DNA of 64,000 bases from Episyrphus balteatus. Its lineage: Eukaryota > Arthropoda > Insecta > Diptera > Syrphidae. The first letter of the stretch is position 1. Every line of letters starts with the position of its first letter. Location of the stretch: assembly GCF_945859705.1 (NCBI RefSeq), contig NC_079134.1:68816625-68880624 (forward strand). The letters run 5' to 3'. The notes beneath the pieces are model-generated. The model did not search any database. It had not been told where the DNA came from and saw only the letters and a program-made list of their open reading frames with translations. A program made the translations under genes and the position numbers. Shown here piece after piece: positions 1 to 10,553 of this stretch.

Positions 1-588
1 TTTTACTTCAAAACGACGATTTCCTGTTAGCCTTTCCATTTTTTTAATTGACAAACAATATTGCAACTCCACAGATCACCTCATGCTCATATTTTTATTC
101 CTCATCCCAACCTACCTTATGAAAAAAATATTAGAGACAAAATGCATTTACTGTTCAGGTTGTTTTTTTAAATACGTCCACAATCCATCTGCACACACAA
201 AACTCTATTTTTCTTCCGAAAATCCCACCTTAAAAAAGAAACTGTTAAAGCGCGATTTTGTAATGCAAAAACTCAACAAGAATACAAGAAAAAAAATTCA
301 AAGATACAGAAAAATAACGATTCCAACTCAATACCGTTATGCCCATGATTTTTTTTTTCTTTTCTATCATACAAAAAGATCTTCTAGCTCTGTCTGAGCG
401 AGAGCCTTGAAAACACATGAAACATGATACTCAATCTCAAAGACCACGTAAAAGAGAATCAGAGAATAAAGAATCAAAATTCCAAAGAGAAAAAAAAGCA
501 TTTTAAATTTTTTCAAATTTTTCATTGAAAGAGCTTTTTTAAAAGCTCTTCAAAGTGGTGATTTTCAGTTTCATATGTCACTTTTTTC
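1..588. repeat. Duplicated block A, copy 1 (cut by the window edge)
   Basis: This AT-rich block is nearly identical to 2421-3016, including the same small open frame (83-397, repeated at 2503-2817) and the same short palindrome around GAGCTTTTTTAAAAGCTC near 531-550. The open frames are low-complexity and resemble no family I know, so I do not call them genes. The match stops at about 588, where the sequence jumps into block B (hAT remnant), whereas the other copy continues into block C at 3017. Confidence 0.85.
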
Positions 589-1639
589 TAGTCGGCAAAT
601 CAGTCGGCAAAAAATTTATCGCCAAATCATTTTTTGTACGTAGGTACATAAGTGTGTGTATTTAAAATTTGGGAAGCTCGTGTCCCGTACGAGGTACGAT
701 TTGCCAAATCATTTTTCTTAACGTACGTAGGTGTATTTAACATCTAGTTAGCTCGTGTCGTGTCTTGTAATCATGGTTCCAAATTCTTCACATTGGAATT
801 TTGTCCTTTTCCTTTGGAATTTTGATAGAATAGAACCTACAAATAAGTTAATTAAGTAAAGAATTCCGAAAAACAATTTACCATACGAACCCTGAAAACT
901 ATCTTGGATTTTGATTTTATCCGTTCTTTATATTTTTGCAAAAATGTCATGTTCAAAGTAAAAAATTATATAGAAAATCTAGAAGTGGAGAATTTGTACG
1001 TTTTTGATGATTCATTGTTGATTCAAAGTGCAATAGAATCATTTCTACAAAAAAACCATGATGAAACTCAAATAAATGCATTAATTAAAAGTTCATCTTC
1101 GTTTGCTGAAAAATTAAATATTAATCCTGAAAATGATTTTTTGAAACATTATAGAACTCGTCGGTTTCCAAAGAGAATTGATGAAAATCCTGAAACCATT
1201 TCTATTTTCAATTTGGAAACATTTTATAGGAAAGAGTTCAAAACTTTTACGTCACGCGTAAAAGATAATAATTTAACCATTTTTGAAACTTAAAAAAAAA
1301 AATTTAATGTACCCGCTTCTATGAGCCAATGCCACAATAGAATTAGTTGAATCTATTGTGGAATCGGATCTTATTTTTTGTTTAAAGAAGATGTAGCATG
1401 CTACTTTTTCTTGCAACGAATGCTCAAATTTCTACAACATTACCAAAGAGGTATTTAAACTGAGAAATGTAATTCCGTTAGCCTTCAAGTTAGTTTACTA
1501 CATGTTTACCGCTCCTCTGAAGTCAAGTTCTTGTAAGCGGTCATTTAGTAAACTTTAAAGAGTTCTCAATTATTTGTGTATGCCCATGGGTGCAGAAAGG
1601 TAAAATTCGTTGATGCTGCTATATTAATCAAAAGATATA
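589..1639 (+). pseudogene. hAT-like transposase remnant, copy 1
   Basis: The open frame at 904-1293 reads like the middle of a hAT/ZMYM-type transposase (RTRRFPKRID, then FYRKEF). Downstream, in another frame around 1440-1635, is a typical hAT C-terminal dimerisation motif: a stretch around SCKRSFSKL followed by LNYL.MPMGAERL. A stop interrupts SKL in this copy, where copy 2 reads on. The N-terminal part and the catalytic Asp region are not visible, so it cannot be active. A Tc1-type element is inserted at its end (TA just before CAGTGGCGAC at 1640). Family placement rests on motif recognition only. Confidence 0.6.
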
Positions 1640-2373
1640 CAGTGGCGACAAAATAAATAGCACATGTACCCTAAAATTTCTAAAATGAAAGTTTTTCGCA
1701 CTTTTTTAACTTAAAAGAGCTGTTTTATTAATGAGGAAGTAAGAACACAGATATATTTGATTTATTAAAAAAGAAATTAAGTACATTTAATTCTTTAACA
1801 AAAAATAACAACAAAATCATTAATACAGCTCAAGTTTTTTAGGACAAAATAAATAGCACACTTCCTAAAGACAAAAACAAATTAACAAAAATTTTAACAC
1901 AGTTAAAAGAAAATAACTAGTATTTGGTTGGGTAACCCTTATTATTTATCACAGCATAAAACCAGCTGTTAATAAAGACTCCGAAATAGTTCAAAAGGTA
2001 CTGAGTACCAAGCTCGTCGAAATTCCTGCCAAAGTTTTTCCAAATTTGAGGTATCAGACCTGTTAATCGCTTTTCCCACGTCACTCTACAAGTCCTCAAT
2101 AGGATTCAGATTTGGGGACTGGCTTGGCAATTCCATAACACCGATTTTATGGACGGATAGCAATTGTTTCACAGACTTAGTTTTATGTTTTGGATCGTTA
2201 TCCTGTAGAAATGTCCACTTTAAAGGCATTTCCTTCGCAGTAAAAGGTAGAATAGTGTCCCTTAGGATTTCCTTGTATTTAAGGTGGTCCATAATACCCT
2301 CTATCCGATGAAATGGACACACACCACAAGGTCTATTTCTATGGACAGAAAGAAAAAAAAAATATGTGCACAA
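1640..2373 (-). mobile_element. Tc1-like transposon remnant, copy 1
   Basis: The terminus CAGTGGCGACAAAATAAATA follows a TA dinucleotide at 1638-1639, as expected for Tc1/mariner insertion. A direct repeat of GACAAAATAAATAGCAC lies at 1647-1663 and again at 1843-1859, which resembles the IR/DR ends of some Tc1 elements. The minus strand encodes the transposase C-terminal half in two frames. Frame 2086-2373 has the DDE-domain signature LQDNDPKHKTK and SQSPNLNPIE, and frame 1917-2099 has the C-terminal tail. A frameshift separates them near 2090. Upstream of about 2320 the homology breaks into block A, so this copy is truncated. Confidence 0.85.
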
Positions 2374-2420
2374 CGGTCTTGAGTTGTAATCGTATCTGAG
2401 TTCTTTTTTCTTTGGTGCTC

Positions 2421-3016
2421 TTTTACTTCAAAACGACGATTTCCTGTTAGCCTTTCCATTTTTTTAATTGACAAACAATATTGCAACTCCACAGATCACC
2501 TCATGCTCATATTTTTATTCCTCATCCCAACCTACCTTATGAAAAAAATATTAGAGACAAAATGCATTTACTGTTCAGGTTGTTTTTTTAAATACGTCCA
2601 CAATCCATCTGCACACACAAAACTCTATTTTTCTTCCGAAAATCCCACCTTAAAAAAGAAACTGTTAAAGCGCGATTTTGTAATGCAAAAACTCAACAAG
2701 AATACAAGAAAAAAAATTCAAAGATACAGAAAAATAACGATTCCAACTCAATACCGTTATGCCCATGATTTTTTTTTTCTTTTCTATCATACAAAAAGAT
2801 CTTCTAGCTCTGTCTGAGCGAGAGCCTTGAAAACACATGAAAGATGAAACATGATACTCAATCTCAAAGACCACGTAAAAGAGAATCAGAGAATAAAGAA
2901 TCAAAATTCCAAAGAGAAAAAAAAGCATTTTAAATTTTTTCAAATTTTTCATTGAAAAGAGCTTTTTTAAAAGCTCTTCAAAGTGGTGATTTTCAGTTTC
3001 ATATGTCACTTTTTTC
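2421..3016. repeat. Duplicated block A, copy 2
   Basis: Near-identical repeat of 1-588; the clear differences are an 8-bp insertion near 2842 and a one-base change around 2956. Together with blocks B (589-2420 and 3777 onward) it shows a tandem duplication of a unit A-C-B. The homology actually starts somewhat upstream of 2421, since the window begins inside copy 1. Confidence 0.85.
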
Positions 3017-3089
3017 TATGAAGATGAGACATCTGTATATAATTATATGTGCTATCACCTTACGCAGATCAAATTTGTCTTTTGTGACT

Positions 3090-3365
3090 GTCACCGATCA
3101 AAAATCACGTTAGCCGATTCCACCCCTGAATTTCAAAATTCGAGAATGTCTTCGATGGTTCTCGTCTTTGCTTCTCGAAACTTCCTTTCCAGGAGGTGGC
3201 ACTTCATACTTCCAGTAGTGTATTTAGGATGTCCAGGGGTGCATTCAGAAAATTTAAAGGCATGTTAACACTTATTACTAAAGGTGCGTTCAGATGTTTA
3301 TCTTCACGGTAGTAGGCAGTGTGTTTAGATGTTTATCTTAAAGATGTTCAGTAATTCATGGTTAC
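3090..3365. repeat. Diverged LTR fragment related to the gypsy LTR at 15.6-16.1 kb
   Basis: Several stretches match the LTR at 15840-16087 in order and orientation: a TCTCGAAACTTCC-type segment, CACTTCATACTTCCAGT, GTAGGTAGTGTGTT-like sequence, and AGTTCAGTAATTCAT followed by GTTACA at the end. It is much more diverged than the two LTRs of the gypsy element are from each other. It abuts BEL/Pao gag sequence on its right. Confidence 0.65.
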
Positions 3366-3730
3366 AATACATTTAGTTATGTCAAAGGTGGATCACAAGG
3401 TCAAGGAAGAACAATTAGATTTTAATACTATTCCTTTATGGAAAGATTGCGAAGAAGCACTTAATAAAAGATATCAGCATCTTTCTGCTGAAGAGGCTTC
3501 AAATGCAAAATTCAAATCCTCTGATGAGCAATCCAAACCAAAACAGGATTCAAGTCGTTTTAAATATCAAAGATCTTCATTTGCTTGTGTAAACTCGCAA
3601 AATAAATTAAAATGTTTTTTTTTTTCTGCAAATCAAACGACCATTACATAACGACATGTCAATATATTTCTGCATTGCCTGTCCAGCAAAGACTCGAGTA
3701 TGCTAAAGGTGTTCCAAATTGCATTAGCTG
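3366..3730 (+). pseudogene. BEL/Pao-type Gag fragment with zinc knuckle
   Basis: The frame through 3358-3651 contains the helical segment typical of Pao Gag (LWKDCEEALNKRYQHL), followed by a charged linker. After a frameshift in a T-run near 3615 the zinc-knuckle region continues in the 3612 frame: CKSNDHYITTC, then LPVQQRLEYAK and CISC. This order matches the Gag/peptidase junction of BEL/Pao elements. No protease, reverse transcriptase or LTR of this element is present, and the fragment ends at the hAT-type terminus CAGGGGCGTATCGAG at 3731. Confidence 0.6.
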
Positions 3731-4795
3731 CAGGGGCGTATCGAGAGGGGGGTGTCTCACCCGCCACGATTTTCCGAGTCGGCAAATCAGTCGGCAAAAA
3801 ATTTATCGCCAAATCATTTTTTGTACGTAGGTACATAAGTGTGTGTATTTAAAATTTGGGAAGCTCGTGTCCCGTACGAGGTACGATTTGCCAAATCATT
3901 TTTCTTAACGTACGTAGGTGTATTTAACATCTAGTTAGCTCGTGTCGTGTCTTGTAATCATGGTTCCAAATTCTTCACATTGGAATTTTGTCCTTTTCCT
4001 TTGGAATTTTGATAGAATAGAACCTACAAATAAGTTAATTAAGTAAAGAATTCCGAAAAACAATTTACCATACGAACCCTGAAAACTATCTTGGATTTTG
4101 ATTTTATCCGTTCTTTATATTTTTGCAAAAATGTCATGTTCAAAGTAAAAAATTATATAGAAAACCTAGAAGTGGAGAATTTGTACGTTTTTGATGATTC
4201 ATTGTTGATTCAAAGTGCAATAGAATCATTTCTACAAAAAAACCATGATGAAACTCAAATAAATGCATTAATTAAAAGTTCATCTTCGTTTGCTGAAAAA
4301 TTAAATATTAATCCTGAAAATGATTTTTTGAAACATTATAGAACTCGTCGGTTTCCAAAGAGAATTGATGAAAATCCTGAAACCATTTCTATTTTCAATT
4401 TGGAAACATTTTATAGGAAAGAGTTCAAAACTTTTACGTCACGCGTAAAAGATAATAATTTAATGTACCCGCTTCTATGAGCCAATGCCACAATAGAATT
4501 AGTTGAATCTATTGTGGAATTGGATCTTATTTTTTGTTTAAAGAAGATGTAGCATGCTACTTTTTCTTGCAACGAATGCTCAAATTTCTACAACATTACC
4601 AAAGAGGTATTTAAACTGAGAAATGTAATTCCGTTAGCCTTCAAGTTAGTTTACTACATGTTTACCGCTCCTCTGAAGTCAAGTTCTTGTAAGCAATCAT
4701 TTAGTAAACTTAAAAGAGTTCTCAATTATTTGCGTATGCCCATGGGTGCAGAAAGGTAAAATTCGTTGATGCTGCTATATTAATCAAAAGATATA
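3731..4795 (+). pseudogene. hAT-like transposase remnant, copy 2
   Basis: This copy begins with CAGGGGCGTATCGAG followed by a G-run, the kind of terminus seen in many hAT elements; copy 1 lacks this end. The open frame 4091-4480 equals 904-1293 with one conspicuous difference: a 31-bp segment present in copy 1 (about 1276-1306) is absent here, flanked by AATTTA microhomology. The C-terminal dimerisation motif (SCKQSFSKL, LNYLRMPMGAERL) lies around 4600-4790 in another frame, here without the internal stop of copy 1. It ends at the TA/CAGTGG junction with the Tc1 element. Confidence 0.6.
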
Positions 4796-5623
4796 CAGTG
4801 GCGACAAAATAAATAGCACATGTACCCTAAAATTTCTAAAATGAAAGTTTTTCGCACTTTTTTAACTTAAAAGAGCTGTTTTATTAATGAGGAAGTAAGA
4901 ACACAGATATATTTGATTTATTAAAAAAGAAATTAAGTACATTTAATTCTTTAACAAAAAATAACAACAAAATCATTTATACAGCTCAAGTTTTTTAGGA
5001 CAAAATAAATAGCACACTTCCTAAAAACAAAAACAAATTAACAAAAATTTTAACACAGTTAAAAGAAAATAACTAGTATTTGGTTGGGTAACCCTTATTA
5101 TTTATCACAGCATAAAACCAGCTGTTAATAGACGTAAAAAGACTCCGAAGTCGTTCAAAACGTACTGAGTACCAAGCTCGTCGAAATTCCTGCCAAAGTT
5201 TTTCCAAATTTTAGGTATCAGACCTGTTAATCGCTTTTCCCACGTCACTCTACAAGTCCTCAATAGGATTCAGATCTGGGGACTGGCTTGGCAATTCCAT
5301 AACACCGATTTTTTGGACGGATAGCAATTATTTCACAGACTTAGTTTTATGTTTTGGATCGTTTCAATTCAATTTAGTTTATTGAACTTGTTATTTACAA
5401 TTGACTTAAAATTAACTTATTTCTAAGATACATTGGTTGATATAAAATTTTGTTGGCACAGAAGGGGCCTAACCTTAAACAATGACTAAGTTATAAAATA
5501 TAGATAAATATTATACATGGATAAACTTAATTTAAAAAGTCTGCTGACTAGGTTGTCCTCGGGGTGTTCAGACCCGGATGTCCAGTTGTGGGGTTGGTTG
5601 AGTTGGGTTGGTTTGATTGGCGT

Positions 5624-8535
5624 TTAGCCACGATAGTATGCCGACTGGGTGTCGGCGTAAAAGTTAACTGTTTCTTCGTTGTCCATTGAAATTATGTTCT
5701 CGTCCAGTATATCCAAAGCGCAAAGGTACCTAGGTTCCGGATGTCGTTGTTGGGCTATCATTCTTCTCATCAGCTGATTGGGGTGGTTGGCGATATTTCC
5801 TACAAGTATCTTCGCCGATCGCAGTAGATACTTGTCCAGTGGTATGATTTTTGCTTCCTCGTAGAGTCGCTTGTTGCTGTAGTATTTTTGTCGCTGTCGA
5901 TCGAAGTAAAGTCCGGTGCACATCCTCAGTATTTTTCTCTCGAACATTTGTAGTTCCTTCATGGCTGTCTTGGAGATGGTATACCATACCGGAAAGCTGT
6001 AGGCAATGACAGGTCGCAGAAGCTGCTTGTAGATCAAGAGTTTCGTTGGTTGACTTAATCCTGTTCTTTTTTTCATCAGAGGGTGAAGGCGATGGAAGGC
6101 AAAGTTGGCTTTTTTGAGGACCAAACGGGAGTGATTGTTGAATCTGAGGAGCTCGTTAAAGTTGATTCCTAAGTACTTGGCGCTGCGTTTGGCTGGCAAT
6201 CTAGTTCCATCTGGAAGTGTCAATGTGATGCTTCTGCAGCTTCCAGCCGATCGACTGCCTCTACCTCCTGATCGCCTAAGGCACAATAGTTAGACTTGGA
6301 TGAGTTGATCCGGATACCCCATTTACTGTAGAACTCATACAGTTTCCGAATGTGAGCTTCGACTTTCCTGGCAGCTATGTTTGGCGAGATGGACTTGCAG
6401 TATGTGAGTGAATCGTCCGCGTAAAGCAGGTTCTCGCACTCACTTGCAGGCGGTTGGTCTGATGTCAGGATGCTGTATAGAAAGGGGCCAAGTTTGGATC
6501 CTTGAGCAACTCCAGCTCGAATGACTTTCATTGGTGATTTCCGATCCTCCACTTGCACAAAAAAGTTTCTGGAAGAGAGAAAAGAAAAAATAATTTTAAT
6601 TAGTGCCAAAGGAAAGCTTAGTAAATGAAGTTTATGGATAAGGGCATCGATCCATACGCTGTCAAATGCTTTCTCGACATCCAGAAAGCATGCGACGGTA
6701 ACTTGATTGTTGTTTAAAGCTGAGGTGATGTCTTGGTGGAACTTCATGAGCGGATGCAGTGTGGAGTGCTTCTCCCGAAAACCGAACTGCATGTCTGGGA
6801 TGATGTTGTTATCGCTGCAAAACTTCTTCAGCTTCCTGAGTGTCAGCTCTTCCAAGAGCTTACTAAGATTGTTGAGAAGAGAGATTGGTCTGTAATTGGA
6901 GATGATGTTCCTAGCACCTTTCTTAGGAATCGCCACAATTCTTGCAGTTTTCCATTTCTGTGGGAAGTAGCAGTTGTTTATGCAGTTGTTGAGGATGATA
7001 GCCAAGAAGATTATCACTGTTTGCGGGAGCCTCTTTATGATGAAGTTGGAGATGCCATCCGGTCCAGCTGATTTTTTCGGTTTGGATAGGTTAATTATTT
7101 CGGCAATCTCTTCTGGGGTAGTCAGGTTTGGGCTGTCAGTAGGATCACTTGCAGGATTTGTGTCGCTGAATGTCACTTTATCCGGGTTAGGTAGCAGAGT
7201 CCTTTGGATGGATGCCTCGACTTCCTCTATAAAGTCTGAGTCTGCGGAAGGGTTCGGTGTGAAGTTACTTTCAAAGTGGGCTGCAAATGCTTCTGCTTTT
7301 TCCAGATATGTTGTTGCTTCTCCATTGTTGGTGTTAACGACTTCCGGCATTGGTGATTTCTGTCCAACAATTCGGTTGATGTTCTTGAAGGCATCAGGCC
7401 CTGGCTTTATTGACTGCAGTCTCTTCTGGAACTGTGTGTTGTTATAGTGCTGAATGGAGTTACGGAGCATGATGTTAGTGCACTGTAGCTCACTCCACAC
7501 TGTCCGGTAGTTGGGGTTTGATGTATTCAGGTCCCGTTGGTGAATCCTTTGGAGGCGTTTCCTTAACCGTTGTCTGTGGGCGTATAGGTTTTGCACCTGT
7601 TCTGGGAGATGTTGGTAGCGGTCCTTTGATGTCTTCGGCTGTTTTTGGTTGTCCACTGCGCTTGTAATTGCCATTTCTAGGGAGTCAATAGCAGCATCAA
7701 TTTCAGTATTCTCAAGGTTCTTATTGTGTGGAGGGAGCGTGACGGTTTGTTCGACGTCTCTCTGCAGCCGGTCTACGTCAAAACTTCTGTAGTTGATGAA
7801 GCACGCCGATGGTTGTGCTGCTAGGGAGATGGGTTGGTGAAGCTGGATAATAAGCTGAACAGCTTCATGGTCCGAGTCGCTGGGTACTGTTGAACAGTTG
7901 AAGTTGCTGTAGGCTGGTTCGATGTGGATGAGGTTTGATGTTGCGAGAAAGAAGTCCAGCGTTGATGGCGTTCTCGGGTAGGTTGGTTTTGGTTGGGAGA
8001 CTGTTACTAGGGAGTGTAGAGAACTGTTGACATCCAGCCAGTCAGCTATCGCCTTGCCTCCGATGCTAATAGTTGTATCCATCCAAAGGTGATGTCTCGC
8101 ATTAAAATCACCGCCGATGAGTCCATAAGTGCTTCTTGACAGGATGCCGTTGAGGGTTTGCAGATCTTTTTGGATGTTTCTGACGGTGGAGCTGCACTTG
8201 AAGTATACGCTGATAATCGTCAAAGTTTCATCTCTCCCTACGTTTAAGATGATGGCAGTGGCTTCACTGGTGAGGAGTCCGGTGATGATGGTTTCGCTGG
8301 TGCTCAGTTTCTTCTTGACAAATATTGCGGTTCCTCTGCGGTTCTCCGTTTTATCCCGACGATAGGTGTTAAATCCACGGATATCGATATTGTTCTTCCT
8401 TGTCACGTTGGTTTCGCTAATTAGGGCAATGTCTGGATTGTGGTTCTTCATGAACAAGTGAAATGATGTCCTCTTTTCCAGGCTGTACAATGAATTGACA
8501 TTGTACGTCAGTATGCGGAGCTTCTTTAATTGCAT
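5624..8535 (-). pseudogene. LINE ORF2 (endonuclease-reverse transcriptase), frameshifted
   Basis: The first frame (6220-8535, 771 codons) starts with an apurinic-type endonuclease domain: TYNVNSL near residue 10, SET near 40, GGDFNARH near 140 and SDHEAV near 220. A reverse transcriptase follows at roughly residues 480-740, with SAGPDGI, NYRPISLL, LDVEKAFD, GVAQGS and the catalytic LLYADD box. The frame then ends in unrelated residues, and the natural C-terminus continues in frame 5624-6286 (AKYLGI, RPVIAYSFPVW, then a C-terminal tail). One frameshift around 6220-6286 therefore inactivates an otherwise complete ORF2 of about 950 residues. It is the best-preserved LINE in the window. Confidence 0.92.
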
Positions 8536-8681
8536 AATGTAAAGATGAAGGTGGCTAAGGCCGCGGACTTATCTCCCTCACTCAATTGCCGATAATTTGT
8601 GGGAACGGCACTTCGGGCTTTCTGCATCACTGTGAAAAGATTATCCCCAAAGAGGCGCTCAACCTCGTTGTTGAGGTTCAT
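8526..8681 (-). CDS. LINE ORF1, C-terminal fragment
   Basis: Fifty-one codons remain from an internal ATG at 8681 to a TAA at 8526-8528. The frame is open to the insertion boundary at 8692, so this is the tail of a longer nucleic-acid-binding ORF1 protein. No zinc knuckle is visible in what is left. Its last codons overlap the ORF2 start: TTATGCAATTAA contains both the ORF2 ATG (8533-8535) and the ORF1 stop (8526-8528). Confidence 0.6.
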   Translation of the reverse strand: MNLNNEVERLFGDNLFTVMQKARSAVPTNYRQLSEGDKSAALATFIFTLCN

Positions 8682-8800
8682 CGATGGTGGTGTTATGTTT
8701 TGGATCGTTATCCTGTAGAAATGTCCACTTTAAAGGCATTTCCTTCTCAGTAAGAGGTAGAATAGTGTCCCTTAGGATTTCCTTGTATTTAAGGTGGTCC

Positions 8801-9098
8801 ATAATACCCTCTATCCGATGAAATGGCCCCACACCATGCCAAGAAAATCATCCCCAAACAAGAATACTAGCCCCACCATCCTTAACAGTCTATATTTTAT
8901 ACTGCGGGTCATTTGGAAATGCCCCCCTATGGGGCATAAGAGGCATTTGCCCCATACGGAAATTCCCCGCGTGGGGCAGTTGAAATGTGACCCGCAGTAT
9001 AAAATATAGACTGTTAAGGATGGTGGGGCTAGTATTCTTGTTTGGGGATGTTTTTCTTGGCATGGTGTGGGGCCATTTCATGGGATAGAGGGTATTAT
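8801..9098. repeat. Palindrome of Tc1 transposase sequence (111-bp arms)
   Basis: Arm 8801-8911 is the reverse complement of 8988-9098 with about two mismatches by eye. Both arms encode the same transposase stretch (DGGASILVWG to HGVGPFHRIEG), one on each strand. The 76-bp spacer 8912-8987 is GC-richer and itself carries short inverted motifs around CCCCTATGGGG. The arrangement suggests a fold-back junction or two Tc1 copies meeting head to head. Confidence 0.9.
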
Positions 9099-9355
9099 CA
9101 CAGAGAATTATATACAGATATCGCATCCCATAGAAAAAAAATGTCATCAAAATTTTTTCCAGCCGACACGTTTCAGCCGACAAGAGCTTTTTAAATTGGA
9201 ATCAAAGAGGAGAAGAGAATTTTTCAGCCGACAAAAAAGCTTTTTTTTTAATTTAAAAAGAGAACAATAAGAAAGGATCTCTTACGACCATGATCTTACT
9301 CACTCTGCCGCGAAAATAAAAAAAGGAGTGCATGTGGGTAGATAGAAGTGATTTC
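9099..9355. other. Gene-free junction sequence
   Basis: No gene is seen. The motif ATCGCATCCCATAG at 9120 matches the terminal motif of the repeat family at 22089 and 35726. The nonamer CAGCCGACA occurs three times between 9162 and 9230, and its complement GTGTCGGCTG appears at about 10907, beyond the neighbouring transposon. Confidence 0.4.
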
Positions 9356-9728
9356 AATTGAAGCACCCAGTGCAACAACCAGATAACTCCACTATTTTGC
9401 GAAATATGTTTTTTAATGCAGAAATACGAAAAAAAAAATCCTGCATCGTTCGGTGTAAAAAAATGACAAATCCATTGACTCTTGGATAAGGAAACTCGGG
9501 TTTGGAGTTATCACTCTATTCAAAACGGAGCAAGAATAAGACATCTCCTGGAGTTGTCTTGTTTTTGCACCGCTTTTTAACAAAGTAAGCTTTTGCTTTT
9601 CATAACAGTAAACGAGGTTTACAGGTATGAGTGTATAAAAAAGTTTTTGCTTGAATTTACTGTATTGTTTTGAAATGTATCATTTGGTTCAGTTAATTCT
9701 TGGTGCGAGGGTACGTAATTAAAAAAAA

Positions 9729-9836
9729 ATGAGTGAAAGTGAATCAGATTTTTCCATATCGGGCTCCGAATATGAAAATGGATCATGTACATGTATGATG
9801 AGACCATCGGGAAAAAGGGTCCAAATGAAGTCATAA
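9729..9836 (+). CDS. N-terminal leader of the transposon protein
   Basis: This 35-codon frame begins MSESESDFSISGSEYE, an acidic serine-rich leader that looks like a genuine transposase N-terminus. It then passes out of frame into a stop. It overlaps, in a different frame, the start of the catalytic fragment at 9785. I infer that an internal deletion near 9780 joined the leader to the catalytic region. Alternatively it is a chance frame, but the acidic repeat supports coding. Confidence 0.4.
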   Translation: MSESESDFSISGSEYENGSCTCMMRPSGKRVQMKS

Positions 9837-10553
9837 GCTTTTTGCATCATTTCATTGAACACATTTTAAGTGAAACTGTGACGAAATTATATTTATTTTC
9901 TGATAACTGTGGCGCTCAAAATAAAAACAACACTCTCGTCCAATATTTAGGTATATGCTCTTGTAAAACACAAAAATATAAGCCTTATTGAACAACACTT
10001 ACCAGAACCGGGACACAGTTTTTTGCCCTGCGATCGCTCTTTTGGCGTTATAGAAAAACAAAAACGAAGAGTAGAACGTCTTTATCTACCAAAGGACTGG
10101 CAGAATTTAGTGGAAAAGTGTTCCAAAAAGTTTAATGTGATATCAGTGAGCAATAAGGACATATTTGATTTTAAAACGAGCCTGGCTCCGTTTTACAAGA
10201 AAACTGTGACCAACAAAGATCGTATTAAGTGGACCATCTCGAAATATCGAAGATTTTGCTACACAAAAGAAGAAAATATGGCAAGCGTTTCAGCTTCCAT
10301 TAGTCACCATGGGCCATTTACGACATACGACATAGAAATAAAAGCAAACTTGCATGGTGACCCCTTTAAGCCAAAACTATTATATACAAATAGTCTTTCC
10401 CTCAACCCCAAGAAATATGAGGATGTCATAAACTTGGCGCAAAAGTATGTTCCTGCAGCGGATATGCCTTTTTACAATAACTTGATGTCGCAGCAGTCAG
10501 TTCAAGAAGCTGAAAACTCAGACTACGAAGATGACAACGAGGTTCCCTTTTAA
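9785..10553 (+). pseudogene. Transposase-like protein with DNCGAQNKN motif, frameshifted
   Basis: Frame 9785-9991 carries FSDNCGAQNKNNTLVQYL. After a frameshift at about 9950 the reading continues in the frame of 10023-10553 (ALVKHKNISL, then PGHSFLPCDRSFGVIEK), through a basic region to an acidic C-terminus ending DDNEVPF. The spacing of Asp in SDNC, Asp in PCD and a following Glu is reminiscent of an RNase-H-fold DDE nuclease. From memory this resembles arthropod proteins carrying an uncharacterised domain around DNCGGQNKN (DUF7869-like). That assignment is unverified. The protein lies between matched inverted repeats, which supports a transposase role. Confidence 0.6.

Larger units (their letters stand above)
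5364..8692 (-). mobile_element. Jockey-type non-LTR retrotransposon (LINE), 5' truncated
   Basis: The insertion is bounded by a perfect 17-bp direct repeat, TTATGTTTTGGATCGTT, at 5347-5363 and 8693-8709. It reads on the minus strand. Its 5' end falls inside ORF1, so it is 5' truncated; it then has ORF2 and about 260 bp of 3' untranslated sequence ending in ATTGAATTGA rather than poly(A). Exact target duplication plus 5' truncation indicate target-primed reverse transcription. Clade within the Jockey/I group is not resolved. Confidence 0.93.
4796..8911 (-). mobile_element. Tc1-like transposon remnant, copy 2, split by a LINE
   Basis: Terminus CAGTGGCGAC at 4796, with the internal direct repeat at 4999-5015 as in copy 1. 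The minus-strand transposase is interrupted at 5363/8693 by a 3.3 kb LINE. On the far side it resumes with the DDE-domain motif GGASILVWG and the block leading to FHRIEGIMDH, which extends further toward the N-terminus than copy 1. From 8801 it becomes one arm of a palindrome. The opposite transposon end is not found in the window. Confidence 0.8.

Noticed and set aside
83..397. 104-codon frame present identically at 2503-2817
   Set aside because: The duplication itself explains the identity; the product is low-complexity and resembles no known protein.
6733..8365. Plus-strand frames within the LINE
   Set aside because: They lie antisense to the clear endonuclease-RT frame and have no motifs of their own.
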